Source of the DNA: Zonotrichia leucophrys gambelii
Lineage: Eukaryota; Chordata; Aves; Passeriformes; Passerellidae
Assembly (NCBI RefSeq): GCF_028769735.1
Contig: NC_088179.1
Location: forward strand, 8,399,950 to 8,463,949
Direction of reading: 5' to 3'
DNA: 64,000 bases
The notes under the pieces were generated by a model. It ran no database searches. It was not told where the DNA came from and worked only from the letters and a program-made list of their open reading frames with translations. The translations under genes and the position numbers were made by a program. Below are positions 37,101 through 49,700 of this stretch, in pieces (position 1 is the stretch's first letter; each line of letters begins with the position of its first letter).

Positions 37101-40100
37101 TCTCTGCCAGAAGAAAGGTGTTTCCTTCTTTATAAAACACACCGAAAGCCATTCTTTTCACACTTTTATGGAAGCATTGCTGTCCTGCACTACAAAGGAA
37201 ATCCAAGTTTGTTCAGTGAACTTAAGTTTTGCTGACTAAATTTCAGGTGACTGATTTTTTATCCCAAAGTGAAATCAGATGCAACTATTAGGATGCAAGC
37301 AACCCCAAATTCAAAATCAGCTTTATGTATGAATCATAATGAAGTTTGAATAGTCATTCCATGAGTGTACTGACTAACAGCACCTTAGAGTCTGTGAGTC
37401 ACAAAACATTAACAGTTGGTTTTTGCACAACAGATCTAGAACTTATTGCAATATCTTTCTTTTTATAGTTTTGGCTTTTACACACCCAGCTGTGAGGGGC
37501 AGTTCCACCATGAATGGTTTGCACAGAAGACAGGATAATTGGAGGATGTTCTCCCACAACGTGGCTTGGGTACATTTGGGCACCCACCTAAGCCATGGCA
37601 TTTCTCAGGCTGCCAAAGATGTGGTAGTTTACCTCAATTTTCTCAAATAACCCCAAACATCCTTTCTTCACAAGAACCCAAATTTCAGCTTCTGTTTTGG
37701 AAAACCTTGGCCATATTTGTTTTCTGGTTGAAGCCTCCGACAGCAAAGTGGTTTTATTTTATGAAAACATTGTATAGTAGTTGACTAAACAAAGCCCATT
37801 GAATAAAAGCAAACTGTTGGAAGCCTTTGCAGCCTTCACCTGGTAGACCAGGAAAGCACTCTTGGATTGTTTTGGCCACTCACTGTCATGTTACAGTTTA
37901 TAATGTGCCATCTCTATCTGTAGCAGAACTTGCTATCCATGTTTATTTATTCAGCATTTCAGAAGAAAGCAGATCTGTCCTGAGAAGGGGCTTTTCTCCA
38001 CCCTTCTCAAATTCCAGGTGCACACAGGGTAATCCAGACAAACCTGCTGAGTCTTACTAGGGTGGTCTAAAAAGCAAAAGGGCTCAGTTCCAGTGCTGCT
38101 TGAATGAAGAAACATTCAAACCTGTGCTGCACCAAGCTGGGAGGGGTGGCGGTGGGCTGGGCTGCAGCATGTCCAGTGCATCCATGGGCAAGCCCAGTCT
38201 GGGCAGCTAATGGGGTACAGTGTGGAAGGCTCAGATATGGACTTAGGTCTGGGCTTGGATGTTTTTATGGTCTATTTGATGATTCAATTGTATTGTGAGA
38301 TTTTTAGATACTACTGTCTTTGGAGCCTGTAGGGATGAATGTTTTTCTGCAGGTTTGAGACACCATTTGATGATTTGATCCCTCTTGGCTGCCTTTGACA
38401 CTCAGCTTCACTGTAAGGTTTCACTGGCCTAGAAAATAACAGGCAGCTTTTGAGCAAGAAAGTTCAGGAGCATAAATAAATTCTATTTTTAATCCTTCCC
38501 CTGATTTTCCGTGGGTGACACAGTTTCTCATGGCATGGCAGTTCCAGGGTGTGGCAGTGTTGCCGAGTGTGCCTTGCAGCCTGTTTTACAGATTTAACCC
38601 GTTTACATGCTTTCCCCTAATTAGAAATTTCAGGTTTGTGGGGTTATCCTACTATTAATATCTGAATGACACTCTGATTTATCACAGTGAGTTGGTAATA
38701 GAGCTGGAGGATGAGAAAATACAAGCCAGGAATTTAAAGAAGTACTTTAAGCATTAACAAAGCTGAGCCTGTGTCAAGTGGTGATAAATTTTCCACTATA
38801 CCCTCAATCACCTTATTATTAATGTCATCAATCTCTCTGTGAAAAGTGGCTCTGGGCATGCCCATATGACCAAGTGTTCTACTAAATAATTAATCATTGG
38901 GGCATGCTGCCAGAGTTTGCTGCTTTCCAATTTAATCTTAGCAACTTACTCATTTGTTTCTTTATTTGGAAACAAAAAGCTTCACAGATAAAAATGAGTC
39001 AAATGTACTGATATGTACATGAGGACTATTTAGCATTGAAACCTCGTGTTGCTTGGTCTAGAAATGTTTTTCCATATTTTAAAGCAACACCCCAAAGTTT
39101 ACAGCTGTGAGAATGATCACTTTAGGAACAGCACAAGCTGACTTTGCTGCCAGAACCTGCATCCCAGCTGGCTCTACCTGCCCCTTCAGCAGTAGCTCAG
39201 ACCTCTCTATGCTTAAAATGCCACACTAAGAGGATATCATATCTTTAGATATAAATTATTACAACAGCAGTTTGAGTCTTTAATTAAAAATGATCATGGA
39301 TATGAATCTCTTTGTTGAACAGGTTATTGTTTGTAACTAAGGCAAAATAACTTCTAATCAAACTGTTTAAAAATGTTATATCTTTAGTTACAATTTATTT
39401 AATTTAGACTAACACTGATACAAAGTTGTAGCATTCAATTATTTAATGAATCATGAAGACAGTTTTGTAATTTGAGTCATTCATTTTTTACAGTTTTGAA
39501 GGTACACACAGAAATATATTCTGTTGGGAGCATGAGCTTTGTCCCACTCAAGCCCCTCTTTAATGGTTTCTGTTATTTCACATAAGAACTCAGTTTGATT
39601 TTACTTTAAACACAGGTACTGTCCTGTACTCCTAAATTTTGTGTGCCTTCAAGGGTTTTTAGTTAAAAGCTCCCACATCTGTTATATCTGTGACACTGTT
39701 GGGTTTTTCCCCCTCTAGCTTCTTCCCAAGAATAGGTGGGCAGCAGCCTGTTCATGAAAGATCAACGCCAACTTCCACACACATTTACCCATTCACAGAC
39801 TCTCCTCTTTCAATGCCTCGTGGTTTTGTTTTTATTAATTCCCCCTGGGTATTAGCTAGAATTGGCCAACTATAACATTGGCTTGCTGTTCTCTTTCCTG
39901 ATGAGTCAGTTGACTGTACCTCCCAATCGGTATTTTCATAAGATCACTTGCAATCTTCCCTGCTATTTACCACTTGCTATTCATTCTCTGTTGTTGAACT
40001 AAACATATGGCAATGTTTTTTTCCCCTTGACTGCATGCCTGAAACTCTTTGAAAGGGAACGTGAGAATAGTTAATGAGCTTCTCCTTCTGGAAATCAAAA

Positions 40101-41750
40101 AGAACCAAGGCAAACAAGAATCTGTGAATACATGAATGTGTTTAGGAACAGCCATGCATGTTTTCCCAGGTACTCCTTCCCTGCCTGAATGCTTTTGGGT
40201 GATACAACTACTTCTTTCCTTTAATTGTGCTGTTGTGCCTTTTAAATGAAAATATAAATAAGCTACTATTCAATTTCCTATCATTAAGCTACTATTCAAT
40301 TTCCTATCATTATGCACAACTTGTGTAGGAAAGGCCACTGTCCCCCACAGTCACTAGTGTAGTGCCTTGTGCAGGTTAAACTTCCAATATTAAACATATG
40401 TTATTCCCTGATTTTATTGGTGACTCTTATGTGTACCATCTATCCTCACATTCTTTGGTTTCCCCATGGAATACTCAGCATGGGCTCATGCAAGAAAAGT
40501 GCCACAGTAACACATGACACCAGTATCTTTCAAAGCCCTGCCCTGTAAAATCCACATTTAAGCAAAAGGTGTGGTAAAATCACTGATATCATAAAAAGCT
40601 TTATTTCTACTGTATGTAAACATCAGGAATCCATGAAGAACCTTGTGAAACTACTGCATACATGTAGGAATCTTTAAACCAGCATGCTGTTGTTTGTGTG
40701 TATAGGTATAATTTCTTAAGCCTTAGGTGTTTGTAAAGTTGAAGTTGCTTTATCACTGTAGGCTGCAGTTATTGTTTCTCTTCTGATTCTGAGCTGAATC
40801 AGGAGCCATCAACTCCTCATTTACCCTGAGAACTGTTAGGGATACAGCCAATAGCTATGTCCATTTGGGATAAATACACAGTTACACAGTCAGTGTTTGG
40901 ATTGCAAATGACTGAAAAGTTCAGGCAAACTTAAATTGATGCACCCTGTAATAAAGGTGAGGCTGAAATACAAAGTTTACAACAAATCTGTATTTGAAGT
41001 TAAAGTTTATTTGAAAACTCCTTCTGATAAAACTTGATAGTATTCAGATCTTGTAGTTTAATAAGGATAATATTTAATTTCAAGTTACAGATTCCAAGCA
41101 TTTCTAAAAGTGAGGCTTTTGACAAGGTGTTTTATGGCTCAGTTGCTGGTGCTAACCCAGAAATAAATAAGAGCAGAGGGCTCAACATGAGATCTGATGC
41201 TGAGCAGACAAGCTCTGTGCTGTCCAGTGCTTTATCTCCTATCTTCCTTTACATCAACTCACTTTTGTAGTTTTATCCTGAACCTTCCTTGCCTTGGAAG
41301 AAATGTGAAAGATGGTGTAACACAAATCTAGGACTTTTCCCTGTGCTAATGTTCACAACGAATTTATTAACTTTACTCTGTCTCTACCAACATTAGTAAA
41401 TCTTTTGGCAAATAACGCCTGAATTCTCTTCTGTTGCACAAATGTCTGCATTTTTCATCTTTGAAATCTGAGTTTATTCTCCTTCCATGTCTGCTTATCC
41501 CTTTTCATTTTTTTCCAGTGAGTGTGCAACTGTTTTAACTATGTCTCCACACTCCTATTCATAATTCAGGTAGCATCCCTTTTGCTCAAGCAGCTCATGA
41601 CCTTTATAGCTCAGGTAACTCCTGTCGATAATGTTTTCAAACAGTCAGCAGCCATCTCCTGTGTTCCAGTTCTAAACACTTGGAAGTGTTTTTTCCAGTA
41701 ACTGAGGTGACTGACTTAGTTGGTCTTTGGATTACAAGTATATAACCTGT
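25106..41750. other. AT-rich intergenic region, no recognised gene
   Basis: This is 16.6 kb with only short, compositionally ordinary ORFs. Some blocks have a texture (low CpG, dense homeobox-like TAAT words, no repeats) that suggests conserved non-coding DNA, notably about 25230-25640, 29840-30680 and 38600-39500. A perfect 26-bp duplication lies at 40260-40311. No mobile element could be named. Confidence 0.6.
40260..40311. repeat. Perfect 26-bp tandem duplication
   Basis: The 26-bp unit beginning aagctactattcaattt is present twice, head to tail and without mismatch. That implies a recent duplication. Confidence 0.92.
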
Positions 41751-42667
41751 TAATCTGCTTTTAGCAAGAGCGAACGCATTCGCTGCCACTCGAGTAACTC
41801 TGCAGATGGCTGGAGATGCAAACAGTGTTTCTGTCTCTGTGCGAGGGGTAGCAGGAATAGGACCCAGCCGGGGCGGTGGCAGCTGCACAGCTCATCCCTG
41901 GCTCACAGTAACTCACTGCTGGTGCCCGTGCTACGGCCGTGTCCCGGCTCATGCCTCTGCACTCCTGCTCTCCCCCCGCCATGTGCTGTGCCCTCACATC
42001 CCCGTGCTGCCGTGCCAGGGCCTGACCTGCCCCAGGCGAGCCAAACAAACCTCCCCTTGTGACAATGGTGGCTGTCACCGCCGCGGAGCCACCCCGGCAC
42101 CGCAGGAACCGGAGCTGTCCCCTGGGCTTTGAAACCTTCTCTACATTCGTTGGGTTTGTTTCGCTTCTCTTTGGCAGGTGCTCGTTTGTTTTGTTTCGGT
42201 ATTGTATTACACCGGTTAAATGAAAACCTCTAATTCTGAGGGAACATTTGCAGGGCCTGGATGAGTCAATATTGACAAAAGGTCCTCAGGAATTGTTAAA
42301 GAGGAGCCCAGCCTTGAGCAGCACCGACCAAAACCGTTCCAGGTGAGGCCAGTCTGGTCAGGGTGGATGTGCTGGATGTGCCATGACCGATCTCTCCCAG
42401 CAGAGATGCAGGCCAGGAACCCTGCACCAGCTGCCGCGGTGACTCGCTCCGGTAAAAACCTCAGAGCCGGCAAAGCCCGAACGGCGGCCTCAGGCCCCGC
42501 CGCGGCCCCGGCTCTTACAGCGACCCGCGCCGGGGGCTCCGGGGCACGCTCATGCCGCGGTCACTCGCTCTGACCGGGACACTTGGCAGAAGGCGTTCTT
42601 TAACCCCGCGGCCCGGCCAGGGCGGTCAGCGGCGGGCCCAGGGCCATGGGGAGGCTCCGTGAGGGGG

Positions 42668-42704
42668 ATACCGGTACCGGTATCGGTACCGGTACGGGCA
42701 CGGG
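42668..42704. repeat. GGTACC-type hexamer repeat
   Basis: Alternating ccggta and tcggta words form a short tandem repeat, degenerating to gggcac at its right end. It lies about 100-250 bp upstream of the likely transcription start. Confidence 0.8.
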
Positions 42705-42849
42705 TCGCCCACCGCCGAACGACGCGCTGCTGCGCGGCCCCGCCCCTCGCCAGCCATTGGCCCCCGCCGCCGGCCCCGCCCCCCGGCGCGGTGACCTGTA
42801 GTAACCCCGTTCCGCGGGAGCCCGGCCCCGCGCGCCACTCGGCGCGGGC

Positions 42850-42993
42850 CAACCAGGAGGCGCCGTGGCGCATACGGAATGAGCGCGCGCGACGGCGGCG
42901 GGCGGCCCGGCCGCGGGTGAGCGCGGGCGCGCACTCGGAACGGGCGGTGCGCGGAGCGGGCGGTGCCGCCGCGGCGTCCCCGGGCCGGGGCCG
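42850..42993 (+). other. ACSL3: Probable ACSL3 non-coding exon 1 (5' end approximate)
   Basis: The right edge is set by a near-perfect donor, gtgagtgcgg, at 42994. A second donor-like site, gtgagc, occurs at about 42917 and could be used instead. The left edge is not determined. It is placed just after the GC and CCAAT boxes. Confidence 0.5.
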
Positions 42994-43745
42994 GTGAGTG
43001 CGGGGCCGCGGGCCGGGGCGGGCTGCGGGGCTCTGCGCCTCCACGAGCGCGCCCGCCCGTGCGGGGCCCCGCCGGGCGTCCCGCCGCCTCCGCGGGGGCG
43101 AGTGCGGCGGCCATCCGGGCCGCGGGGGTGCTGAAGCCGCCCGGCGGGGCTGCCGCGGGCCCGGCTGCCGGCGGGGCGGGCGGCTGCGCACCGGCGTCGC
43201 CCCCGCGGGAGCGGCGCTCCGGATAATTAGCGAGATAATAGCCGGTAACACGCGCGGGTTCGCTCTCCGCTCTGCTTTGTGTTCGGGCTCCGGCGGCCGA
43301 GGCGGTGGCGGGAGCGCGGCGTGGGGCAGGTACCCAGTGCCGTGTGCCTGCCGTGTCCCCGCCGCGGGCTCCGGGATCCACCGCGGTCCCGGCGAGCGGC
43401 TGGCGGTCGGTGGGCGCGGGAGGGCCGCGGGAGGAGCGGGCCGGGATTGCGGTCCCGGTTTCCCGGGGTTGATGCGGGGTTTGAGGCTGAGGTGCGTTCC
43501 CTTCCCGGACTCGCCCCGGAAGGATGGCACAGGAACACCTTTCGCTCGTAGGAGAGCAGCACGCCTTAAAATACTACTGCAGATAGTGCCATAAATAACA
43601 TGAAGTTCAGTGTTTAAGACTCCTACAGAATCCCTAGGAAATGAGGAAACAGTAACCTCCAGAAAATGAGGGCAGTAACAGAGTAAAAATATTTGTAAGA
43701 TAGTTTATGGTCACTACTTTTTTTTTACCTTACTGAAGAAACAAG

Positions 43746-43763
43746 CCCTCCCTCCCTCCCCCC
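43746..43763. repeat. CCCT microsatellite
   Basis: A short run of ccct units just outside the CpG island. Confidence 0.75.
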
Positions 43764-44076
43764 AACATTTAATTATATACAGCAGCTGGTATGTAATCTT
43801 TTATTTATTGTAAAGTATTACTGCATTTTGTTTGGGAGTATCAGATTGTATAGTTTAGCACTTTTTTTGGCCTGTGAAATGGGTTTGATACCACCAGACC
43901 TGAAATTCCTGTATTTGAGTAGCCTCAGTTTTCAAGTGTTGTTATCAGTACAGAATAAATGAAAAAGAGTAATACCAATGGTAAAAGATTTTGGTTACTT
44001 TAAAAAGTCTGTTAAGGGTAAGGGCAGTCATTTTTACTCAAAATACAAAAATTTGAGTTCACATGAAATTTGTTTG

Positions 44077-44093
44077 TTTTTTTTTTTTTTTTT
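44077..44093. repeat. Poly-T run
   Basis: Seventeen consecutive T in the presumed ACSL3 first intron. Confidence 0.9.
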
Positions 44094-46095
44094 GTCTTGT
44101 TATTGTTTTAAGCATCATGTAAAGAAAAACATCAACTGAAACCAACAGCTTTAATGTGATTTCTGACTGGTTAAATTCTTCTCTTGATGCAGTCTTTCTC
44201 CAGAATGGATTGGCATCTCATTGTGCAAAAATTCACTGTGGCTTATGATTTTTATGTCCTGGGGCTAAAAAGCCAGAAGCATGAAATAGTAGATGTGTTA
44301 TCAGGTCTTAACTGTGTCCTAAGAGGAAGGTAATCATCTGGGTGCATTCATATAACTTTGTATTAATTACTATCTGCAGCACTTCTCATACTATTTGTTC
44401 TGTGTGCTTTAAAAAGTTAAGGGAAGACATTTTTAAGCTTGGGAAGAATTACCAGGAATGACCTGTAGATTTATGCCTCAGGAATGGCTGAAACCAAGCG
44501 TTGTGGCTTACAGACCTGTTTTTGTTTGTTGTTGTTTAGCACGTTTATTATTGTTGGTCCCTAGGAATGGGAGGTAGGTTCAGGTTTAATATTTGTTTGT
44601 TCAGTGTTGATGGCTGGCTGACAAACTTCAGTCAGTCTGAGGTGAAAAGTTTGAAACTCATAGTGAAGTTAGTCTGTGATATGGATCTGGTCCCTCTTGG
44701 CTCACTGACTTAATTCCACAGTAGTCTCTTTGACCTGCTATAAGCTGGCACTTGGTTCTGAATGTTTGTGCTATCTTTAAATGTCCAATTCCACTCAAGT
44801 AAGGGTGCAGGTAGTAAATTCCAGCCTCAGTTTTATTCTTTATGTTTCACAGAGGTGGGATGTTTTGAGAGAGCTCTGGCTTACAGCTGTGGACAAGGGG
44901 TAGACTCTCCATGCCTGTGCACCTGAGTGCTGTGAGGCTTTGATAAAAGCACTATTAATGGCCTAAAAAGAGGTGTGAGGACTGTGGTGTGTAGAATCTG
45001 GTTCCACTTTTCAGAAGTGTTTATAGGTGGTTCCCATCTTCCCTGCTCCATCTCTTTTGCTTGGGGAATCTTGAGTATGTAAGAACACTGAGTAGGGCTT
45101 GTTGAGCTGACTGTGCTGGTGTGAGTAATTTCTCGCTTCTGACACTTCTCAGAAACGAAGATGTGGTTTAGTCAGAAACCTCAGAAAATCAGAGTAGTGT
45201 TTGTTGTAGAACTGTTAATCTCTGAAGAACTAGCGGAGTTGTCTTCATGTTGGACTTGGAGCATAGTGTGCTTTTGCTGAACTGGTGAGAATTTAAGCCA
45301 CTGTTTTCCCCAGCCCCCATTCAGTGCTGATTGTAGAGCTTTTATTCTTCCTTTCTGTAGACCAGTGAATGGTTTGAGCCATTGAGTTGTACTAAAGACC
45401 CAATTTTTTTGAATGGATTGTCAAGACTTCTGGAACAAACATAGCACATGGCTCAGGACAAAATTCAAAAGAACTATGGATAAAGTGTTCTTGTTAAAGG
45501 AAATCCAGCTATGGATTAAATTTCCAGAAAGTAGAAGGAAGAACTGAGTCCTGAATTGTTTAGCAGTCTACATTTTCTTTTAAAATACTTGTTCCAGTGG
45601 GAGAGTAACTAAACCTGTCCTGACAGCCAACTGCTACTTGCTGCCATGGTGGCAAATCCAAAAAATCATGCAGTCTGATGCTGCAGTGTTACTGGACCTT
45701 AAAAACTAGGCTCAGGTGGCCTCAATTCCTCTGCAGGCCCTTTTCCCAGTCAATGGAGAATTCTAGGTGGTTCTGAAAAGCAATTCACAGAATTTACATA
45801 AGACACTGAGTGGGGAGCTGCCTGAAAGCCAGCTAATAAGAAATAGGAGGCAGAAGGATTTATGTGGAATTTAGGCCATCTGAATATGGCCCTAAGAGGC
45901 GACTTAGTCCTACTAAGTAAGGTGCATTAACACTAAGAGGACTTGGCTCCAGTTTCGATCCGTTTCATCTGCTGCCGATTACTAAGCAAATTTACCATTT
46001 AAGCAGCTCCTTAGGGGTGGCTGGGGGCTTCTGGCTCTGTCCCTGCCAGGAGTGACCCCTGCAGCAGCACAGCCTGTTCTGGGGCAGCCCAGCTG

Positions 46096-46702
46096 AGAGG
46101 GCTCGGGGGTCATGGTGGGCAGTGAGCTGGGCACAGCCAGTGGGTCAGGTGAGACAATTACCCCATTCCATTTGGCACTTGTTAGACCCTGTCCAGAATA
46201 CAGCATCCGCTTGTGCTCCCCTCCCTGGGACGAGGGAAATGTCAATAAACTGGAGTGAGTTCAGGGGACAGCTGCCAAGATTGGCTGGAGTTGTGAGCTT
46301 TTGCTTTGTGAGGAGAAGTAGAGGAGCTGTGCCTGTTGTTCAGCATGGAGAAGAAAAGGCTTGGGGGACCTTTCCAGCACCTCTGTGAAGGTTTTCAAGA
46401 GAGTGAAGCCAAGTTCTTCACAGTGGTGCGTGGTGGGCAGATAAGAGACAGCAGGTGTGAGTTGAAGTCACAGAGGTCTGTGTCCATAAGGCATTTTGCC
46501 CCCTGAGGTGTGTCAAGTGGTGGGACTTGGTAGCCCAGAGAGCTCCTGCAGACTCCTTCTGTGGAAGTTTTCAAAATCCAGCTGAGTAAAGCCCTGAGAA
46601 AGCAGGTGTGATTTCACAGCTGACTCTGCTTTGAGCTTGAGGTTGTAGCAGAGTCCCCCTGATGTCCTTTTCCACCTGAATTATCCTATGGCTCTATCTT
46701 CT
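46096..46702 (+). mobile_element. Degenerate CR1 LINE 3' fragment
   Basis: The segment follows the order of the CR1 3' end known from birds: a gggggtc.tggtgg stretch, a gtgaga..acc segment, a tgtccag segment, ttcagcatggagaagaaaaggct, a tctttacagtg-like stretch (aagttcttcacagtggtg), a gcccagagag..ctcctg block, and a terminal tcctatggctctat. It is 5'-truncated, with internal deletions and many substitutions, so it is old. The orientation is the same as the flanking genes. I identified it by recall of the CR1 consensus, and a RepeatMasker run would set the exact ends and subfamily. Confidence 0.85.
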
Positions 46703-49700
46703 TTTTGCCAACAGAGCAGTTGCAGTGGAAGGTTGTGAGCCAGCTTATTTAGGGTTAGCAGTGCAGGTTTACATGTCAGGCCTGGAGCAGAACAGCAAGC
46801 ACTCAAGCCAGTCCTAGGCAGCTCTCAAATGGCAGCACTTTATTTGTTTAATTATGCAGTTAGAGTTGGAAGAACCTGCTCTTCCTCCTGAGGGCCTGGT
46901 CTACATCAGGGCTTGCCATGGAGTAAAGCCTGAGGGGCTCTCAGGATTCAGTACTCAGGTACAGTTTGGGATTTAATGATTTTGAGTCTGTTAAAGGAAA
47001 TAATGTGGATAAGGCTATATCCTAAACACAACTCCTGAATAGCTATTCTAAAATAGGGGGTGGGGGGAAGAGTGCAACTTAGGAGAAAACTCCAGTCTTA
47101 TTCTGTATTACCTTCTGAATCAATTAGAGAAAAGTTGTTCACAATTCAAAATGGTTTGAATCAAGTCAGTTCAAAGCTTGCAAGAGTCTTTTACTGATGC
47201 CTGGGAAGGAATCCTCACCCACGTGTCCTCTCATTCCTTAAGGGAGCCTGCAGCTCATGGGAAGTCAAGGTGCTGGCTTCAGGTGTCTGTAATCCCCAAG
47301 GAGGAGGTGGCAATTTGTCACCACCTGTGCATTGGGACAGTGTCTTTCCCTCAGTGTTCATGAGCCTTATTAATTACAAAAATATGCTAGTTAATTACCA
47401 TATCTGAAACGGGACAAGCTGCCTTCTCAGTCCAGTGAGTTTTCTAAAAAGCAGGGAAGATGATTATTGGAGTTACTTATGGATTTTCACTGTTGATGTT
47501 GAAAACAGCAAGAACAAACTGCAAATCTCCCATTGCCCTATAAAACTGGAAATCTAGTGCTTTGGTTTTTAGAGCTGTGTAAAATATCCTTACCTTGAAT
47601 GCTTGTATCTATTCGATGAAACCAGTATGAGACCTGGAAGGGGAAAACAGATAGTGAAGATTAGAAGTGACTGAAGCAGCAGAGTGGCACTAGTGCAGTG
47701 CTGCCACATTGATTCCCATCTATTTGCTGTGTGACATTCCTGTGTGTAGAACATGCTCTACTGAGGTAACTTCATAAAGATACTGTGAACAGAAAACTGT
47801 GTAAAAATGCTTTTTCTGCATCTTTAGAGGCAAGACTTTTACCTTTGCCTTACTGCTCTCCAAGACAGGGTATGGAACATCCCTCATGTTGTTCAGGGTG
47901 GCTGCTCAGACATGTGGGAAGGCTTGGCCATCCTCAGGAAGGTTTTCCATGGGTGCTGTGCTGCTTGAGCAGTTAGTGCAGTGCCATACATCAATGTGCA
48001 TGCTGATGTAAATTCTGTTAATCAGACATACAGTAAAATTTCTACCAACCAAAGTTAAGACAGTATGAGAAGATGGTCTGTGAAACTGAGTGTGGTCTGC
48101 AGTTGTTTCACCAAACCATTATTAAAATCAATGTTTATGAACTCATTCTATGAGAACCCATGAAAAACTGGAAAGTGGAGCATCTGTGGTTAACTCAGAA
48201 TTTAGATGAGTTGATAATTTGTGTTTGGTAAAGAAGTATCTGTAGTTGGTTTTGAGTATATGAGTATGAAGAAAGGCAGAAGGGAACAGAAGAAGCAGGA
48301 GGTGATGGCTTGCAGGAGGATGTAAATGGTAATGTAGAGAAACATCTGTTTTTTGTGTCTGCAGGTTCTGTGAGGATTTTTGTTGGTGAGTGCTGAAGAG
48401 AGGTAAAGGCAGCAGGCACCCAGGGGAGACAGCTGTCCCGGGAGTGCTCAGGCAGCAGCTTGGTGATCTTTGTGGCAAACTGGGTTTGGTCTGTCCCATT
48501 GCAAGTCCACAAATGACTTGTACAGCCCTGGTAACAGAACTTTCCAGGCATTTACAGCTGCAGTTTAATTGTCCTGATGAAGTATTGCTGCACTGCATTG
48601 TTCTAGAGAAACTGTGAATACAGAAATGCTTTTCCTAATGGATAACTTTGAGATGCATGGAAAGCATTCTCCAATTCTGCAGCGGTGAAAACTGTGTAGA
48701 TTTTATTTTTTCACCTTTCTTGAGGGTGCTTGTGGAGATTCTTACCTGCTTTTCTTACAATCTGCACAAAAGGCTTAACATGGTAACATCCAGTACTTTC
48801 AAGAGCAAGGTACAAATCCACTTCCCAGCAGGGCTGTGTGCTCATGTGTGAATGTCCAGGTCACCAAGGCAAGGCTGTTAGTGGGTGTTGGAAGGGGGGT
48901 GAGGGTTTTTGATCAGGAAAGCTAGGTAAAACAGACACTCAAAAAAATTAAATCTTTAATTTACTAATAGAATCAGTTATAGTTAAGAAAAAAAATAGTC
49001 TTCTGCCCAAACCTGTGTTTCACAGTCACAAATGCAGTTGTGGCCAGGTCAGCTTGTGAAAGGACTGACACATCTGCTACCCTGACTTGTTTTTTTGTGT
49101 ATCTATACATGTGTATACATCTAAGATAACACATTCTAAGAGTACAGTGGTTGAAACTGCATGTATTTTAATTACATCATTAGCTTAATATTTCATGATT
49201 CTTTGGGGAATTTTTTTTAAAAGCAAGATTTATTTCTCTTGTTTGAAATGCTAGCGGCTCATGAAACATTTGAAATATTTATATTCTTCTTCTAGAAATG
49301 TTTAATAGTCTATTCTGGACTTCCACCTTGTCAGATTGTATTAATGTAATGCTGACATCTGTATAAGGCAGACAAAATAATTTTTCCTGAGAATATTCAC
49401 AAAATTCTTACAAATGGTGTTGCTACCTTTTGTGGTGGTGGTACCTTTCTTTTTAAAAAAGGTCAATGCTCTTGAAACTTAGCAGTGAAGGCTCTGCCCA
49501 GCCACGTACCTCAATTTTGGTCATGTTTACATAATCAGAGTCTAAGGGTGTGTTTGATTTCCCTGAAGAGAAAAACAGGAATCTCTTCTACCCAAACCTC
49601 CCTCTACCTACGCAGTATTTGTGTACTGATCCTGAGCCACTGACTTGAGTGATCTCCTGGGAGGATGAGGAGTTCCTTCCTCACCTTCATCCCATTTTGA

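Larger units (their letters stand above)
41760..43560 (+). promoter_or_regulatory. ACSL3: CpG-island promoter, probably of ACSL3
   Basis: A CpG-rich shoulder from about 41760 leads into a dense island at about 42430-43560. The core has GC boxes (ggccccgcccc at 42737 and another near 42772), an inverted CCAAT box (gccattgg, 42753-42760) and a direct ccaacc at about 42849. No TATA box is evident. The donor at 42994 suggests transcription to the right. The next coding exon to the right on the + strand is the first of ACSL3, which in other vertebrates has non-coding 5' exons, so I assign the island to ACSL3 by inference. Confidence 0.75.

Noticed and set aside
42550..43530. Longest ORF in the window (326 codons, - strand)
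   Set aside because: It lies wholly in the ACSL3 CpG island. The protein is low-complexity Arg/Pro/Ala/Gly expected from stop-poor GC-rich DNA, with no domain and overlapping open frames on both strands.
48143..48598. 151-codon - strand ORF in the ACSL3 5' intron
   Set aside because: Composition-driven (Ser, His, Leu), with no domain. The overlapping 118-codon frame has the same status.
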